Shown here: positions 34,875-44,757 of the stretch, one piece after another
Layout of the letters: each line of letters begins with the position of its first letter
How positions within the stretch are numbered: the first letter of the stretch is position 1
Assembly (NCBI RefSeq): GCF_000368145.1
Contig: NZ_KB849283.1
Span: forward strand, 1,080,324 to 1,144,323
Origin: Acinetobacter guillouiae CIP 63.46
GTDB taxonomy: Bacteria; Pseudomonadota; Gammaproteobacteria; Pseudomonadales; Moraxellaceae
Direction: 5' to 3'
DNA: 64,000 nt
Notes under the pieces: generated by a model
What the model saw: only the letters and a program-made list of their open reading frames with translations
Databases searched by the model: none
What the model was told of the DNA's origin: nothing
Program-made: the position numbers and the translations under genes

Positions 34875-35609
34875 CTATTTTAAAGCTTCGGACTGTGGTT
34901 GTTGTGGTTCTACTGGCGGATGATCGCGACGTGATAGCCTTAAACTATTGAGCGGAATTTTAAGCTGCCCTTTTTCAATTTTTACCGGTAATGTATTTTG
35001 AACATCTACTGTTGCTTGAAGTGCTGATTTAATAGGAACATTGAGGTGGCCTTGAATTGGAATATTGGTTTTTAATGTCGCATCAAGTGGCACATGTAAA
35101 TTTTCTTTAAGTAAAACCTTTACAGGCGCATCAAACTTTAAATGAATATTTTGGTTGAGTGGCACTTGTAAATTAATCGGCACATCCATATGAATCGGGA
35201 TGTTCCCTTTTAACGGTAAAGTAATATCTTTGCCTAAAACAGTGACTTTAACCTTGGTATCAATCGGCATATCCTGATTGATTTTGATCACTTCACTCAC
35301 AGGAATTGTGGTTTGAATTGGGACTTCATTATCAAAATACACATGTGGGGTTAAGGTTTGTGTAATCGGTAAGTTTAGCTTTTCATGAATAGGAATTTCA
35401 GCTTTCACTTTTCCTTTGACATCCACATCTAATGCGTCATGAATTTGTACTTTGGCTTGTAAAGGCTCTTTTAAATCGATACGTACAGCTTGATTTTCAA
35501 GTGGAATATAAATATTAAAATGTTTAAATACCCAGATTGCAATCAATACACCACACACTGTAGCAATAAGAATAAAGGCAACTCCTGCCATAACTTGCTT
35601 CAACTGCAA
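34875..35609 (-). CDS. Membrane-anchored protein with ~18-residue Pro-aliphatic repeats (unknown)
   Basis: A 244-residue protein with one N-terminal hydrophobic segment (~7-29). From about residue 45 to 225 it is built of some ten units of 16-18 residues, each starting Pro-[Ile/Leu/Val] and holding two further hydrophobic strands (examples: PLKGNIPIHMDVPINLQV, PLDATLKTNIPIQGHLNV, PIKSALQATVDVQNTL). The tail is Pro/Gln-rich. The frame begins at a TTG with AGGA seven bases upstream; the first ATG is six codons later but lacks a ribosome site. Likely periplasmic and all-beta. Function unknown. Confidence 0.72.
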   Translation of the reverse strand: MQLKQVMAGVAFILIATVCGVLIAIWVFKHFNIYIPLENQAVRIDLKEPLQAKVQIHDALDVDVKGKVKAEIPIHEKLNLPITQTLTPHVYFDNEVPIQTTIPVSEVIKINQDMPIDTKVKVTVLGKDITLPLKGNIPIHMDVPINLQVPLNQNIHLKFDAPVKVLLKENLHVPLDATLKTNIPIQGHLNVPIKSALQATVDVQNTLPVKIEKGQLKIPLNSLRLSRRDHPPVEPQQPQSEALK

Positions 35610-35739
35610 AATCCTGTCCTTAATTTTTATCCTTAATTATTTTTCATTTTAAATACTTATGTGAATTAATATGCGTTTTTATGTATAAAAGTCGAAGAGT
35701 TTTGTTTAATTAATAAACAATTGATATCTAACCTACGGA

Positions 35740-36201
35740 TTATTTCGAAAAATCAGCTAACCAATAGCACTGCACAATTGCTGTATTATTTTTATACTCA
35801 ACACTCACATCGCCTTTTTCATGATTTTGATTGAATTTTAGAGTTTCAAATCGCTGCTTTGCTGCTGTAGCACTCAGATCATAATATAAATATTCATTGT
35901 ATTGTTGCGCTGGATGACCAAAACTAAACTCTATTTTGCGAATAGGAATGCCAGCATAAGTGACATTTTTTAATTTATAAGTGGTTGAGTCATATACCTG
36001 TTTATCCACATATTTTACATCAATCGTATAGTGTTTAAGTGATGCAATCAGTTCTGTATCTTCATTATGAAAATCATATTGCTGCCGAATTGCACAGTTT
36101 TGTTCAAAACGATCTTTTAATAAAGGACGTAATTCTAAGGATTTTGCATGTGTAGCAAAACAAGTAAATAACATCATGATGCATAAGATTTTTGTTTTCA
36201 T
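35740..36201 (-). CDS. Hypothetical secreted protein
   Basis: A 153-residue protein with a clear signal peptide (cleavage near residue 19, CFATHAKS). The mature part is predicted mixed alpha/beta with one cysteine near the start (EQNCAIRQQ) and one near the end (VQCYWLAD), which could form a disulfide joining the termini. I do not recognise the family. It lies between the gapdh terminator and the repeat-protein pair, on the same strand, with no sign of an operon. Confidence 0.68.
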   Translation of the reverse strand: MKTKILCIMMLFTCFATHAKSLELRPLLKDRFEQNCAIRQQYDFHNEDTELIASLKHYTIDVKYVDKQVYDSTTYKLKNVTYAGIPIRKIEFSFGHPAQQYNEYLYYDLSATAAKQRFETLKFNQNHEKGDVSVEYKNNTAIVQCYWLADFSK

Positions 36202-36301
36202 TTTATTTTCTCTAATTTCTTAATCAAATGTTTTTAGTCAAATTGCTGAGACAAATGGTAATTTTCATTTGAATTTAACCATATATCATCAATTTTGAAT
36301 A

Positions 36302-36334
36302 TAAAAAAAGGAGCTTCATTTGAAGCTCCTTTTC
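36302..36334 (-). terminator. Rho-independent terminator of the GAPDH gene
   Basis: Stem AAAGGAGCTTCA/TGAAGCTCCTTT followed by seven T on the minus strand. Confidence 0.9.
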
Positions 36335-36349
36335 GACGACTCTTACAAA

Positions 36350-37807
36350 TTATGCATTTGTTTCAGCCGGTACTTTTGGATAGCTTACGCCACATACTTG
36401 TTCAGCAATACGCAATACTTGGCAGCTATAACCAACTTCGTTATCGTACCAAACGTAAGCTGTTAAACGGTTACCAGAAGTAATTGTTGCTTGTGCATCA
36501 AATACACCCGCTGTACGCGAACCAATAAAGTCAGACGATACAACTTCTGTAGAGTTGGTATAGCCAATTTGACCTTGAAGGTTAGAGTTGATCGAGATTT
36601 GACGAATATATTCGTTCACTTCTTCACGATCTACTTCTTTCTCAAGTGTTAAGTTAAGAATAGCAAGTGAAACGTTTGGTGTTGGAACACGTACTGAATT
36701 ACCTGTTAATTTACCTTGTAACTGAGGTAATGCTTTCGCAACAGCTTTTGCAGCACCTGTTTCTGTAATAACCATATTCAGAGTTGCAGCACGACCACGG
36801 CGATCCGCTTTGTGGTAGTTATCAATCAAGTTCTGGTCATTTGTAAATGAGTGAACAGTTTCCACATGACCATTAATCACTTTGTATTTGTCTTCTAACA
36901 CTTTTAAAACTGGTGTGATCGCGTTAGTTGTACAGCTTGCAGCAGAAATGATTTTGTCTGAATCAATGATGTCTGCTTGGTTAACACCAAACACGACATT
37001 CTTCATATCACCTTTACCAGGCGCTGTAAGCACAACACGACTTACGCCAGGGCATTTAAGGTGTTGAGATAAACCATCGATATCACGCCATTTACCCGTG
37101 TTATCAATCACTAGTGCATTGTCGATACCATAAGCTGTGTAATCAACTTCAGCAGGACTAGACGCATAGATCACTTTGATAAAGTTACCATTTGCAATGA
37201 TTGCTTCATTTTGTTCATCAACAGAAATTGTTCCTGCAAATGGACCATGAATTGAGTCACGACGTAACAATGAAGCACGTTTTTCTAAATCACCATCAGA
37301 TGATTTACGTACAACAATCGCTTTAAGGCTTAAACCACGACCAAGACCTGATTGGCTAATGATTAAACGCGCTAAAATACGGCCAATACGACCAAAACCA
37401 TAAAGAACAACATCTTTAGGCTCAACTTGCGCAGGACGACCTTCTAAAGATTGAACAGCTTGAGCAACAAATGCATCAATATCGCCACCCTTTTCTTTAT
37501 ATTCAACTGCAAGTTTACCTAAATCAACTTCAGCAGAACCGATATTATCTAATTTCGCTAAAGCTTCTAAAATAGGGAAAGTATGTACAACAGAAAGCTC
37601 AACATCCATCATACGTGTACGACGGTGTGCTTTAAGAATTTGAATTACTGAACGGTTCACTAAAGAACGACCGTACACAGAAGTCACAATGTTTTTTTCA
37701 CGGTATAATTGACCGATTAATGCAATCATACGTTCCGCGATTTCTTCACGGTTTTTCCAGCGACCTTGGTGCTCTGCATGTAGGGCGATGATAGTGTCTT
37801 TGCTCAC
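36350..37807 (-). CDS. gap: Glyceraldehyde-3-phosphate dehydrogenase, long form
   Basis: A 485-residue phosphorylating GAPDH. The active-site cysteine is in SAASCTTNAITP (~290-301) and its partner histidine in ETVHSFTNDQN; the NAD-binding GFGRIGR loop is at about 132-138. The ~125-residue N-terminal extension before the Rossmann fold is the mark of the long GAPDH found in Pseudomonas and Acinetobacter, as opposed to the ~335-residue glycolytic form. In organisms lacking phosphofructokinase it is thought to serve gluconeogenesis. GTG start with AGGA seven bases upstream. Own terminator. Confidence 0.92.
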   Translation of the reverse strand: MSKDTIIALHAEHQGRWKNREEIAERMIALIGQLYREKNIVTSVYGRSLVNRSVIQILKAHRRTRMMDVELSVVHTFPILEALAKLDNIGSAEVDLGKLAVEYKEKGGDIDAFVAQAVQSLEGRPAQVEPKDVVLYGFGRIGRILARLIISQSGLGRGLSLKAIVVRKSSDGDLEKRASLLRRDSIHGPFAGTISVDEQNEAIIANGNFIKVIYASSPAEVDYTAYGIDNALVIDNTGKWRDIDGLSQHLKCPGVSRVVLTAPGKGDMKNVVFGVNQADIIDSDKIISAASCTTNAITPVLKVLEDKYKVINGHVETVHSFTNDQNLIDNYHKADRRGRAATLNMVITETGAAKAVAKALPQLQGKLTGNSVRVPTPNVSLAILNLTLEKEVDREEVNEYIRQISINSNLQGQIGYTNSTEVVSSDFIGSRTAGVFDAQATITSGNRLTAYVWYDNEVGYSCQVLRIAEQVCGVSYPKVPAETNA

Positions 37808-38163
37808 AGATACGTCCTCTATTTATGTATATCTAGACATGGATTTTTAAACCCCATAATTGTAATGTAATTCTCATTTAGTTGAAATCAAATCGTGATA
37901 CATTTTTATAATATTTTGTCATACTGGGTATTTTATTTTAAATTATGCCTTGATCTCTAAACAATATTTTAGCCATTTCGATTTTTTACATCTATGTAGA
38001 TTTTTAGTATTGATATTGACTTTAGCAGAGTAAGAGGAAAATAAACCAGATAACAATGAAAGAACAAACCAGACAAAAGAAAAAAATAAAGCTGATGTAG
38101 CTTCGTTAAACATCCTATTATCGCGCTTAGTCTGAGCTTTCTACTCAGCCCCTAACACGCGCT
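37808..38163. promoter_or_regulatory. Upstream region of the GAPDH gene
   Basis: A 356-base region between the GAPDH start and the stop of the 566-residue gene, both on the minus strand. It is AT-rich; I see no terminator with a T run and no gene. The GAPDH promoter must be here. A loosely Fur-like AAATGAGAATTACATT (minus strand, near 37866-37881) is noted but not claimed. Confidence 0.45.
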
Positions 38164-39864
38164 TTAATCATCATTAATCGACGCATTAAATTCTTCTAAA
38201 TCAAAATCAGCTAAATTTTCAGGCAGCTTCATTAAATAAGGAAAGCGAATAATGCCATTGTCCCCTGAAGGAAATGCGTAATGGCGCTCCAATTCACTCA
38301 TTGAAGTCAGGCTTTCAAACTCGATGAATACACTATACTTTGCTAAACCTTTAGGGACAGTTAATACCTCTAAATAGGTTTGTTTTTTTATCAACATTGC
38401 GGCATGGTTTGCTTGAACAATATCCTTTTCAACTTTCCCACCTTTGATCATTTTTTTTAACAGTGAGCCTTCTACTTCATGCTGTTCATTCTTTAATTGC
38501 TTAACATAGCTGTCTAAAGCCCTATAATCCTTCACTTGCTCAGCGATAATTTCTTGAAGTTTTCTAATCGGTTGTTGAGAGCGTTCATGCATGACTTGCC
38601 ACTCTCGCGGACTCATTGGAATAAAAATTTCATCTTTACGCTTTTCCAATAGCTTTAAATAAGCCAGCAGACGATATTCAAACAGTTGTACATGAGAATT
38701 AAAAAATAATGCGGGTTGTTCTTTAAAGTCACGATAATGCGATAAAATTTCAGAAAATATTCGATGTACACTCATAAACAAATATTCAAATTCTTCAATA
38801 TGTGATAAATCGCTTTTAACCGCATTTCTTAAAGGCATCAATATATTGGCCGTGAGCAACTGTTCAATGGTTTTGATATGGTTTTGTGCAACCGTATCAC
38901 TATTTTTCCCCACCATTCCAAGGGGTTCCATCAAAAATGGCAAGAGCTTGTTTTCAGTGAATTCTTCAAATTCTTGCACAATTTCAATCACATCTCTATG
39001 GACTTGATGCTGAATTGTGACCATTTTCTGAATCAAAAGATCCGTGCTATCTCGATATTCACTTTCACTCATTTGATCCGTATCGAGAACCAAACCCGTT
39101 ACATAGACCTGATTTTTATATTCAATATTTTCTTCAAACAAAAAGCGTCGAATTGAATAAGGATTCTGTTCAAAATTTTCAATTGGTGCAATTAAATAGA
39201 TAAATTCAGAGGTTTTAACAATCTCAAACTTACGAATCCGTTGTTCTCTTAAAATAAAATACTTAAAAAAAGGACGTTTCATTAATTCAGATGATTTGGT
39301 CAATAAGGGCTTAAACCAATAACCCAATAATTGTTGTTTAATAAACACTTCAATAATAAAACATTTAATTTGATCAGAAGTTAAGTTGCGGATACCTGCT
39401 GGCGCTTCAATATTTAATGTACGGATCAATTTCGCCACATCTTGTAAAAAAACACGACGAATCAGTAATTTTTCTCGCTGCAAATTTAGATGATCATCCA
39501 CCGAAATCAAATCAATTTGATACAACGCATTTTCTAAATAGTCTGCAATCTGAATACTATCTGTAATATTTTTTAACCAATTGATTGAGTTGCTCAGTTT
39601 GGTTGCAATGGAACGCATTCGCTCATTTTCAAAGGTATATTTTAAATTTTCTAATGAATTTGTGATTTTAAATTCAAAGCTGTTATTGCCTTTGTTCCAT
39701 TGAATTTCTTTCGGTCTTAAAATTTGACGCTCAATCTCTTCGCGTATTTCGATATTGGCTTCGTCAAAAACATCACACAAAACCTGTTCCCAGTTTAAAT
39801 CGGTACTAGGCTCTAATTGCAATAAGGTTGCCCGTGTTTGATAGGGAATTATTGTTGTGTTCAT
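38164..39864 (-). CDS. Hypothetical 566-residue cytoplasmic protein (unrecognised family)
   Basis: A soluble, largely helical protein with many charged residues and no signal peptide or membrane segment. Visible pieces are a helical N-terminal part with paired charged residues (~25-130), a central mixed region with strand-like FEIVKTSEFIYLIAPIENF (~212-232), a likely coiled coil at ~455-505 (QPIRKLQEIIAEQVKDY...KNEQHEVEG) and an acidic C-terminus. I find no nucleotide-binding loop, nuclease or other catalytic motif. Base use is like its neighbours, so no sign of recent transfer. Function unknown. Confidence 0.75.
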   Translation of the reverse strand: MNTTIIPYQTRATLLQLEPSTDLNWEQVLCDVFDEANIEIREEIERQILRPKEIQWNKGNNSFEFKITNSLENLKYTFENERMRSIATKLSNSINWLKNITDSIQIADYLENALYQIDLISVDDHLNLQREKLLIRRVFLQDVAKLIRTLNIEAPAGIRNLTSDQIKCFIIEVFIKQQLLGYWFKPLLTKSSELMKRPFFKYFILREQRIRKFEIVKTSEFIYLIAPIENFEQNPYSIRRFLFEENIEYKNQVYVTGLVLDTDQMSESEYRDSTDLLIQKMVTIQHQVHRDVIEIVQEFEEFTENKLLPFLMEPLGMVGKNSDTVAQNHIKTIEQLLTANILMPLRNAVKSDLSHIEEFEYLFMSVHRIFSEILSHYRDFKEQPALFFNSHVQLFEYRLLAYLKLLEKRKDEIFIPMSPREWQVMHERSQQPIRKLQEIIAEQVKDYRALDSYVKQLKNEQHEVEGSLLKKMIKGGKVEKDIVQANHAAMLIKKQTYLEVLTVPKGLAKYSVFIEFESLTSMSELERHYAFPSGDNGIIRFPYLMKLPENLADFDLEEFNASINDD

Positions 39865-39976
39865 AATATATTCAGCGTTTTTTTACTCAAAAACCAAATT
39901 AAAACATAGATTAATGAGATGAATTTAACACTTTTAAAAATTATAGTCCAATAATTATCAATTTATTTTTTCTTGA

Positions 39977-40906
39977 TTAACCTATTCTTTCGTCTAATTT
40001 TTCGATATTCAAGGCTAAGTTTTTCCGTTTATTGTTTTGTTGATAGAGATGCCAGATCCCCTCCAATACCAAAACCCCCACAGCACACCAAATTGGAATA
40101 TAGGTAAACCATTCATCTGCTGAAATAGACTCACCCAGCGCCAAGGATGCTAAGGCCAACAAGACAGGTTCTAAATAACTTAACAATCCAAACAAGACCA
40201 TCGGTAGATGGCGACTCGCCAAAATATAGCTACCTAAACCAATCGCACTCAGTATTCCAAGTCCTGCAACCACAAATATTAAAACCGGTGCATCAGCAAA
40301 TTGGCTATAAGCATCTAATCCTGTTTGAGTGAAATAAATTGCGATGGGAATACAAATTAAAATATCCCACCAAAAGCCACCTAAATTATCGGTTTTAATG
40401 GTTTTTCGCACCAGAAAATAAAGCGAATAGCCCAATGCAACACTGAGGGTTTCCCATGCAATAGTGCCCAAACGCCATAATTCGTGCCCTACTCCAAGCA
40501 CCGCAAAAGCAACGGCAACCATCTGGAATTTAGATAATTTCTCTTTATAAAAAATGCTACCTGCAAGGACTAGAACCAAGGGTAAAAGAAAATATCCAAG
40601 CGATACTTGTAAGCCCCGTCCATTCATCGGCCCCCAAAGGAAAAGCCAAAGTTGGAAACAGGTCAAAATAGAAGTGATGATTAATAAAAGTAATAAAGCA
40701 GGTTGTTTGACCATTCGATGATAAATGGTTTTAACATGGACAAAATCACCGCTCAATAACATAAATAAGGTCAGGAACGGTAAAGTGGCGATAATCCGCC
40801 AACCAAAGGTTTGTTGACTATCTAGATCGCCCAGCAATTTGGTATAAAAGTATAAGACCCCAAATGTTACAGATGCCAATACAGACAATACGACGCCCTT
40901 AAACAT
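39977..40906 (-). CDS. EamA-family transporter, RarD type
   Basis: About 309 residues with ten membrane segments of the drug/metabolite transporter superfamily. The N-terminus (FGVLYFYTKLL...FGWRIIATLPFL) and the LWGPMNGRGLQVSLGYFLLPL segment (about residues 95-120) are characteristic of RarD. RarD-type proteins were named for chloramphenicol sensitivity in Pseudomonas; their substrate is unknown. ATG at 40906 has AGG six bases upstream; the frame can be extended eight codons to a TTG. Confidence 0.85.
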   Translation of the reverse strand: MFKGVVLSVLASVTFGVLYFYTKLLGDLDSQQTFGWRIIATLPFLTLFMLLSGDFVHVKTIYHRMVKQPALLLLLIITSILTCFQLWLFLWGPMNGRGLQVSLGYFLLPLVLVLAGSIFYKEKLSKFQMVAVAFAVLGVGHELWRLGTIAWETLSVALGYSLYFLVRKTIKTDNLGGFWWDILICIPIAIYFTQTGLDAYSQFADAPVLIFVVAGLGILSAIGLGSYILASRHLPMVLFGLLSYLEPVLLALASLALGESISADEWFTYIPIWCAVGVLVLEGIWHLYQQNNKRKNLALNIEKLDERIG

Positions 40907-41050
40907 CTGTCGCCTCACGGTGATTTTCAAATAAATTCTTAGGCATTATAAACATCTTCACCCAAAATTAATTTGAATATTCAATTATTTTTCCAAACTC
41001 AAGATTTGCAAATATCGAAATATTCAAACTATATCGGCTTAAATTTCTGA

Positions 41051-41641
41051 TTATTCTTGTGCGTTCTGCTTGGTTCGAATCAGATCTTTTAAGTTAAAAC
41101 CAACAGTCTGCGCATAACGAAGAAATTCAGTTACTTTTGTTTCATCTGGATGAGGGTCTCTAGACAGCAACCACAAATATTTTCGCTTCGGTTCTCCCAC
41201 CAAAGCCATTTGATAGTTTGAATCAATTTTTAACACCCAATAATCACCACGTCCCACCGGCATCCAACGAATCGCTTCGGGAATAAAACTTACTTTAAAT
41301 TTTGAATTAAACGGCTCATTACTGATAAATGCTTCACCCAATGAACGTAATTCTTGTCCATTTTGATCTACGCATCGATTATCAACTGCGACATTGCCAT
41401 ATTCATTCACGGTATATCGTGCAGTCACATCAGACTTACAATCTTTTTGAAAATACATTGGCTTGCGGGCAATTTCATACCATAGCCCTAAATATTGACC
41501 CAATTCCAATTTTGGAATCGCAGCTAAAGTCGAATTTTCCGCATAGACTTTTGGATAAAAAAAGTTCGAAAAAACCATCCCGAATACGATTATTAATTTT
41601 TTAAAGTCATAAGAATTGGGTAATATTTTAAATAATTGCAC
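41051..41641 (-). CDS. Lipocalin, Blc family
   Basis: A 196-residue protein with the lipocalin GxW motif (GQYLGLWYEIARKP), the central CVDQNGQ segment and the C-terminal RKYLWLLSRDPHPDE stretch. Most bacterial Blc proteins are outer-membrane lipoproteins; here the signal peptide (~1-33) ends KVYAEN without a lipobox cysteine, so this one looks soluble in the periplasm. Two cysteines (QKDC and DNRCV) may form a disulfide. The start is a GTG with AGGG six bases before; the signal peptide supports this start. Lipocalins bind fatty acids or lysophospholipids. Confidence 0.85.
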   Translation of the reverse strand: MQLFKILPNSYDFKKLIIVFGMVFSNFFYPKVYAENSTLAAIPKLELGQYLGLWYEIARKPMYFQKDCKSDVTARYTVNEYGNVAVDNRCVDQNGQELRSLGEAFISNEPFNSKFKVSFIPEAIRWMPVGRGDYWVLKIDSNYQMALVGEPKRKYLWLLSRDPHPDETKVTEFLRYAQTVGFNLKDLIRTKQNAQE

Positions 41642-41703
41642 CTTATACCCTCAGCATTACTTTTTACTATTTATTATAAAATAATCAGAAATTTAAACTT
41701 AGA

Positions 41704-41742
41704 CTGTAGCTTTATGTATCCTTGTTCGAGCTAAAGCTACAG
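41704..41742. terminator. Hairpin after uvrB (weak terminator)
   Basis: Perfect 11-pair stem CTGTAGCTTTA/TAAAGCTACAG with a 17-base loop, 37 bases past the uvrB stop; no T run follows on the minus strand. Confidence 0.4.
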
Positions 41743-41778
41743 CAAGCACAAAAGTGAAATCATTTCACAATGAGACAA

Positions 41779-43800
41779 TTACTTTAACATTCTGGTTTTT
41801 AAACGCACAATTTCGTCACGTAATCGCGCAGCTTGTTCAAATTGCAGTTCTTTAGACGCTTTTAGCATTTCTTTTTCAAGCTTGCTAATGTGTTTCGTAA
41901 AGAGTTTTGGATCAGATAAAATATGACGCTCATCCGCAGTTAAAGCCTGATGCTGGTCACTAATACCTGCTTCAATTTGATCATCGCTGATCACTTCACC
42001 AGTATCAATTTCTTTAATTGCTTGACGAACAGCACTGCGTGGAATAATGCCATGCTCTTCATTAAATTGAATTTGTTTGGCCCGACGACGATCAGTTTCA
42101 TCTATGGCTTTCTGCATCGAATCAGTTATACGGTCAGCATATAGAATCGCCTTACCTTTTAAATGACGAGCGGCACGACCGATGGTTTGGATTAACGACC
42201 GTTCAGAACGAAGAAAACCTTCTTTATCTGCATCAAGAATGGCAACCAACGATACTTCTGGCATATCCAGACCTTCACGCAACAAGTTAATCCCGACCAG
42301 AACATCATGTACTCCTGTCCGCAGTTCGTGAATAATTTTGACACGCTCAACGGTATCAATATCTGAATGTAAATAAGCCACCTTCACTCCATATTCTTTT
42401 AAATATGAAGTTAAGTCCTCTGCCATCCGCTTGGTTAAGGTGGTGACTAACACACGTTCATCGAGTTCTTTACGGATATTAATTTCTGAAAGTACATCAT
42501 CCACTTGAGTCAATACAGGACGTATTTCAATTTCTGGATCGACCAATCCTGTTGGACGTACCACCTGCTCTGCAACTTGTTCAGATTTTTCCAGTTCGTA
42601 TTTCGCAGGTGTTGCACTGACATAAATGGTGGTTGGAACAATACGCTCCCATTCCTCAAATTTCATCGGACGGTTATCCAATGCACTAGGTAAACGGAAA
42701 CCATAATTGACCAAGTTTTCTTTACGTGAACGGTCACCTTTATACATTGCCCCAATTTGTGGAACTGTCACATGCGATTCATCAATAATCAGTAACGCAT
42801 CATCAGGGATATAGTCAAATAATGTCGGAGGTGCTTCACCCGCTGGGCGACCAGATAAATGCCTTGAGTAGTTTTCAATGCCATTGGTATAACCCAATTG
42901 TTGCATCATTTCTAAATCATAACGGGTCCGTTGTTCGATCCGCTGTGCTTCAAGGAGTTTTTCATGTTCTTTAAAGAACACTAAACGATCAGCCAATTCA
43001 TCACGAATCGTTCCAATTGCACGCTGCAAATTGTCTTTTGGCGTTACATAATGGCTTTTTGGGTAGATTGTTATACGCGGTGCTTTACGGACCATTTTCC
43101 CAGTAATTGGATCAAACCATCGAATTGAATCGACTTCATCATCAAACAACTCAACCCGAACTGCATGTTGGTCCGATTCAGCAGGGAAAATATCGATAAT
43201 TTCGCCACGAATACGATAGGTACCGCGTAAAAATTCCAGCTCATTACGGGTATATTGCATTTCAACAAGTCTGCGAATAATGTCATCACGACTAATTCTG
43301 TCCCCTTGTACAATATGCAATAACATACTCATATAAGCATTGGGATCACCTAAACCATAGATTGCGGATACTGAAGCGACAATAATGGCATCACGGCGTT
43401 CTAATAAAGCACGTGTAGCAGAGAGACGCATTTGGTCAATATGATCATTGATTGCTGAATCTTTTTCAATAAAAGTATCCGAAGATGGTACATAAGCTTC
43501 AGGTTGATAATAGTCATAATAACTAACGAAGTATTCAACTGCATTGTTTGGGAAAAATGCTTTAAATTCACCATATAATTGTGCAGCGAGAGTCTTGTTA
43601 TGTGCCATGACAATAGTTGGACGTTGCGTTTGTGCAATCACATTTGCCATGGTATAGGTTTTCCCTGAACCCGTTACACCGAGTAGAAGTTGGTCGTGAA
43701 AACCTTTATTTATGCCTTCGACTAATTTTGCTATTGCCTGTGGTTGATCCCCAGCAGGTTGATAATTTGTAACAAGTTCAAAAGGTTGATGTTCACTCAC
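41779..43800 (-). CDS. uvrB: Excinuclease ABC subunit B
   Basis: A 673-residue UvrB, the helicase-like damage-verification subunit of nucleotide excision repair. Walker A GVTGSGKT at 41-48, the beta-hairpin region with [12 protein letters not shown] (~92-103), helicase motifs [41 protein letters not shown] and QTIGRAARH, and the C-terminal UVR motif that contacts UvrC (last ~40 residues). GTG start (E. coli-like N-terminus). Transcribed alone. Confidence 0.97.
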   Translation of the reverse strand: MSEHQPFELVTNYQPAGDQPQAIAKLVEGINKGFHDQLLLGVTGSGKTYTMANVIAQTQRPTIVMAHNKTLAAQLYGEFKAFFPNNAVEYFVSYYDYYQPEAYVPSSDTFIEKDSAINDHIDQMRLSATRALLERRDAIIVASVSAIYGLGDPNAYMSMLLHIVQGDRISRDDIIRRLVEMQYTRNELEFLRGTYRIRGEIIDIFPAESDQHAVRVELFDDEVDSIRWFDPITGKMVRKAPRITIYPKSHYVTPKDNLQRAIGTIRDELADRLVFFKEHEKLLEAQRIEQRTRYDLEMMQQLGYTNGIENYSRHLSGRPAGEAPPTLFDYIPDDALLIIDESHVTVPQIGAMYKGDRSRKENLVNYGFRLPSALDNRPMKFEEWERIVPTTIYVSATPAKYELEKSEQVAEQVVRPTGLVDPEIEIRPVLTQVDDVLSEINIRKELDERVLVTTLTKRMAEDLTSYLKEYGVKVAYLHSDIDTVERVKIIHELRTGVHDVLVGINLLREGLDMPEVSLVAILDADKEGFLRSERSLIQTIGRAARHLKGKAILYADRITDSMQKAIDETDRRRAKQIQFNEEHGIIPRSAVRQAIKEIDTGEVISDDQIEAGISDQHQALTADERHILSDPKLFTKHISKLEKEMLKASKELQFEQAARLRDEIVRLKTRMLK

Positions 43801-43977
43801 AATAATTCACTCTTTAACCAATCGGGAAGAAGCCACAGTAGTTTAACAGAAACCAATTAAACCCATACATTGACACCTATTCTAGATGGGGCTTTTTACA
43901 CAATATTCAACAAATACCTTGACCCTTTTTTATTTCAATAGCAACATGGAAACAAGCCAATTAAAAGATTGAAAAAC

Positions 43978-44757
43978 ATGACATATCACTATCATGATGA
44001 AAGCATAATCAAAACTTTGCCAGAAGATACTGTGTTTGTTTTTGGTAGTAATATGGCGGGTACTCATCAAGGCGGTGCGGCAAAAACAGCACATTTACAT
44101 TTTGGCGCAACCAAAGGTGTTGGACGTGGCTGGGCAGGACAAAGTTTTGCTATACCGACCATGAATGAACATTTACAACAAATGCCACTTTCGCAAATTC
44201 AACACTATATTGATGATTTTAAAATTTATACAAAAAATCACCCGAAGATGAAATATTTTATTACGTCGGTGGGTTGTGGTGTTGCAGGCTATAAAGTCGA
44301 AGAAATCGCGCCGATGTTTAAAGGTATTTCACGCAATGTGATCTTCCCTGCTTCATTCCGTCCATTTGTAGAAAAAACCTTGCCTAAGCTCACGCAAAAA
44401 TTACTGCATAGTTTTTTAACTGATGACGTCATATTTAGTTCAGATATAGAGCAAAAGATTCAAAGCTTAGATTTAACTGAAGCTGAAAAAAGCCTTGCAA
44501 CGATTATTCTCAATACGCCAATGTATCCTAACGACAGTAATGGTCGAGATCGTATTTTTGAAATACAAGATATCCTGCACAATTTAAATGGAAAAATATT
44601 TGAATTTCAATCTAATTCAGAAGGTTCAATGATTTTTGGAGGGGCTATTTTAGCACTTTTAGAACTCTATAATTTAAATGAAACAGACTTTATTGCAGTA
44701 TGGACTGGTCAGCGTACTATTGCTGCACCAAAAGCAGAACATCGGGCTAAAAAGTAA
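43978..44757 (+). CDS. Macro-domain-like protein of the A1S_2505 type (also known from phages)
   Basis: A 259-residue cytoplasmic protein. The first ~150 residues have a glycine-rich core (VFVFGSNMAGTHQGGAAKTA, then GVGRGWAGQSFAIPT, then ITSVGCGVAGYKVEEIAPMF), a pattern like the nucleotide-handling macro or Appr-1"-p fold. A second helical domain follows (~155-255). From memory this matches A1S_2505 of A. baumannii, whose NCBI family name mentions a phage non-structural protein, and A1S_2506, the next gene there, is also a GGDEF protein as here. Activity is unknown. ATG at 43978 preferred over an upstream TTG. Confidence 0.65.
   Translation: MTYHYHDESIIKTLPEDTVFVFGSNMAGTHQGGAAKTAHLHFGATKGVGRGWAGQSFAIPTMNEHLQQMPLSQIQHYIDDFKIYTKNHPKMKYFITSVGCGVAGYKVEEIAPMFKGISRNVIFPASFRPFVEKTLPKLTQKLLHSFLTDDVIFSSDIEQKIQSLDLTEAEKSLATIILNTPMYPNDSNGRDRIFEIQDILHNLNGKIFEFQSNSEGSMIFGGAILALLELYNLNETDFIAVWTGQRTIAAPKAEHRAKK

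Noticed and set aside
37866-37881. Fur-like AAATGAGAATTACATT upstream of the GAPDH gene
   Set aside because: Only one side matches a Fur half-site and GAPDH has no clear link to iron; not supported.
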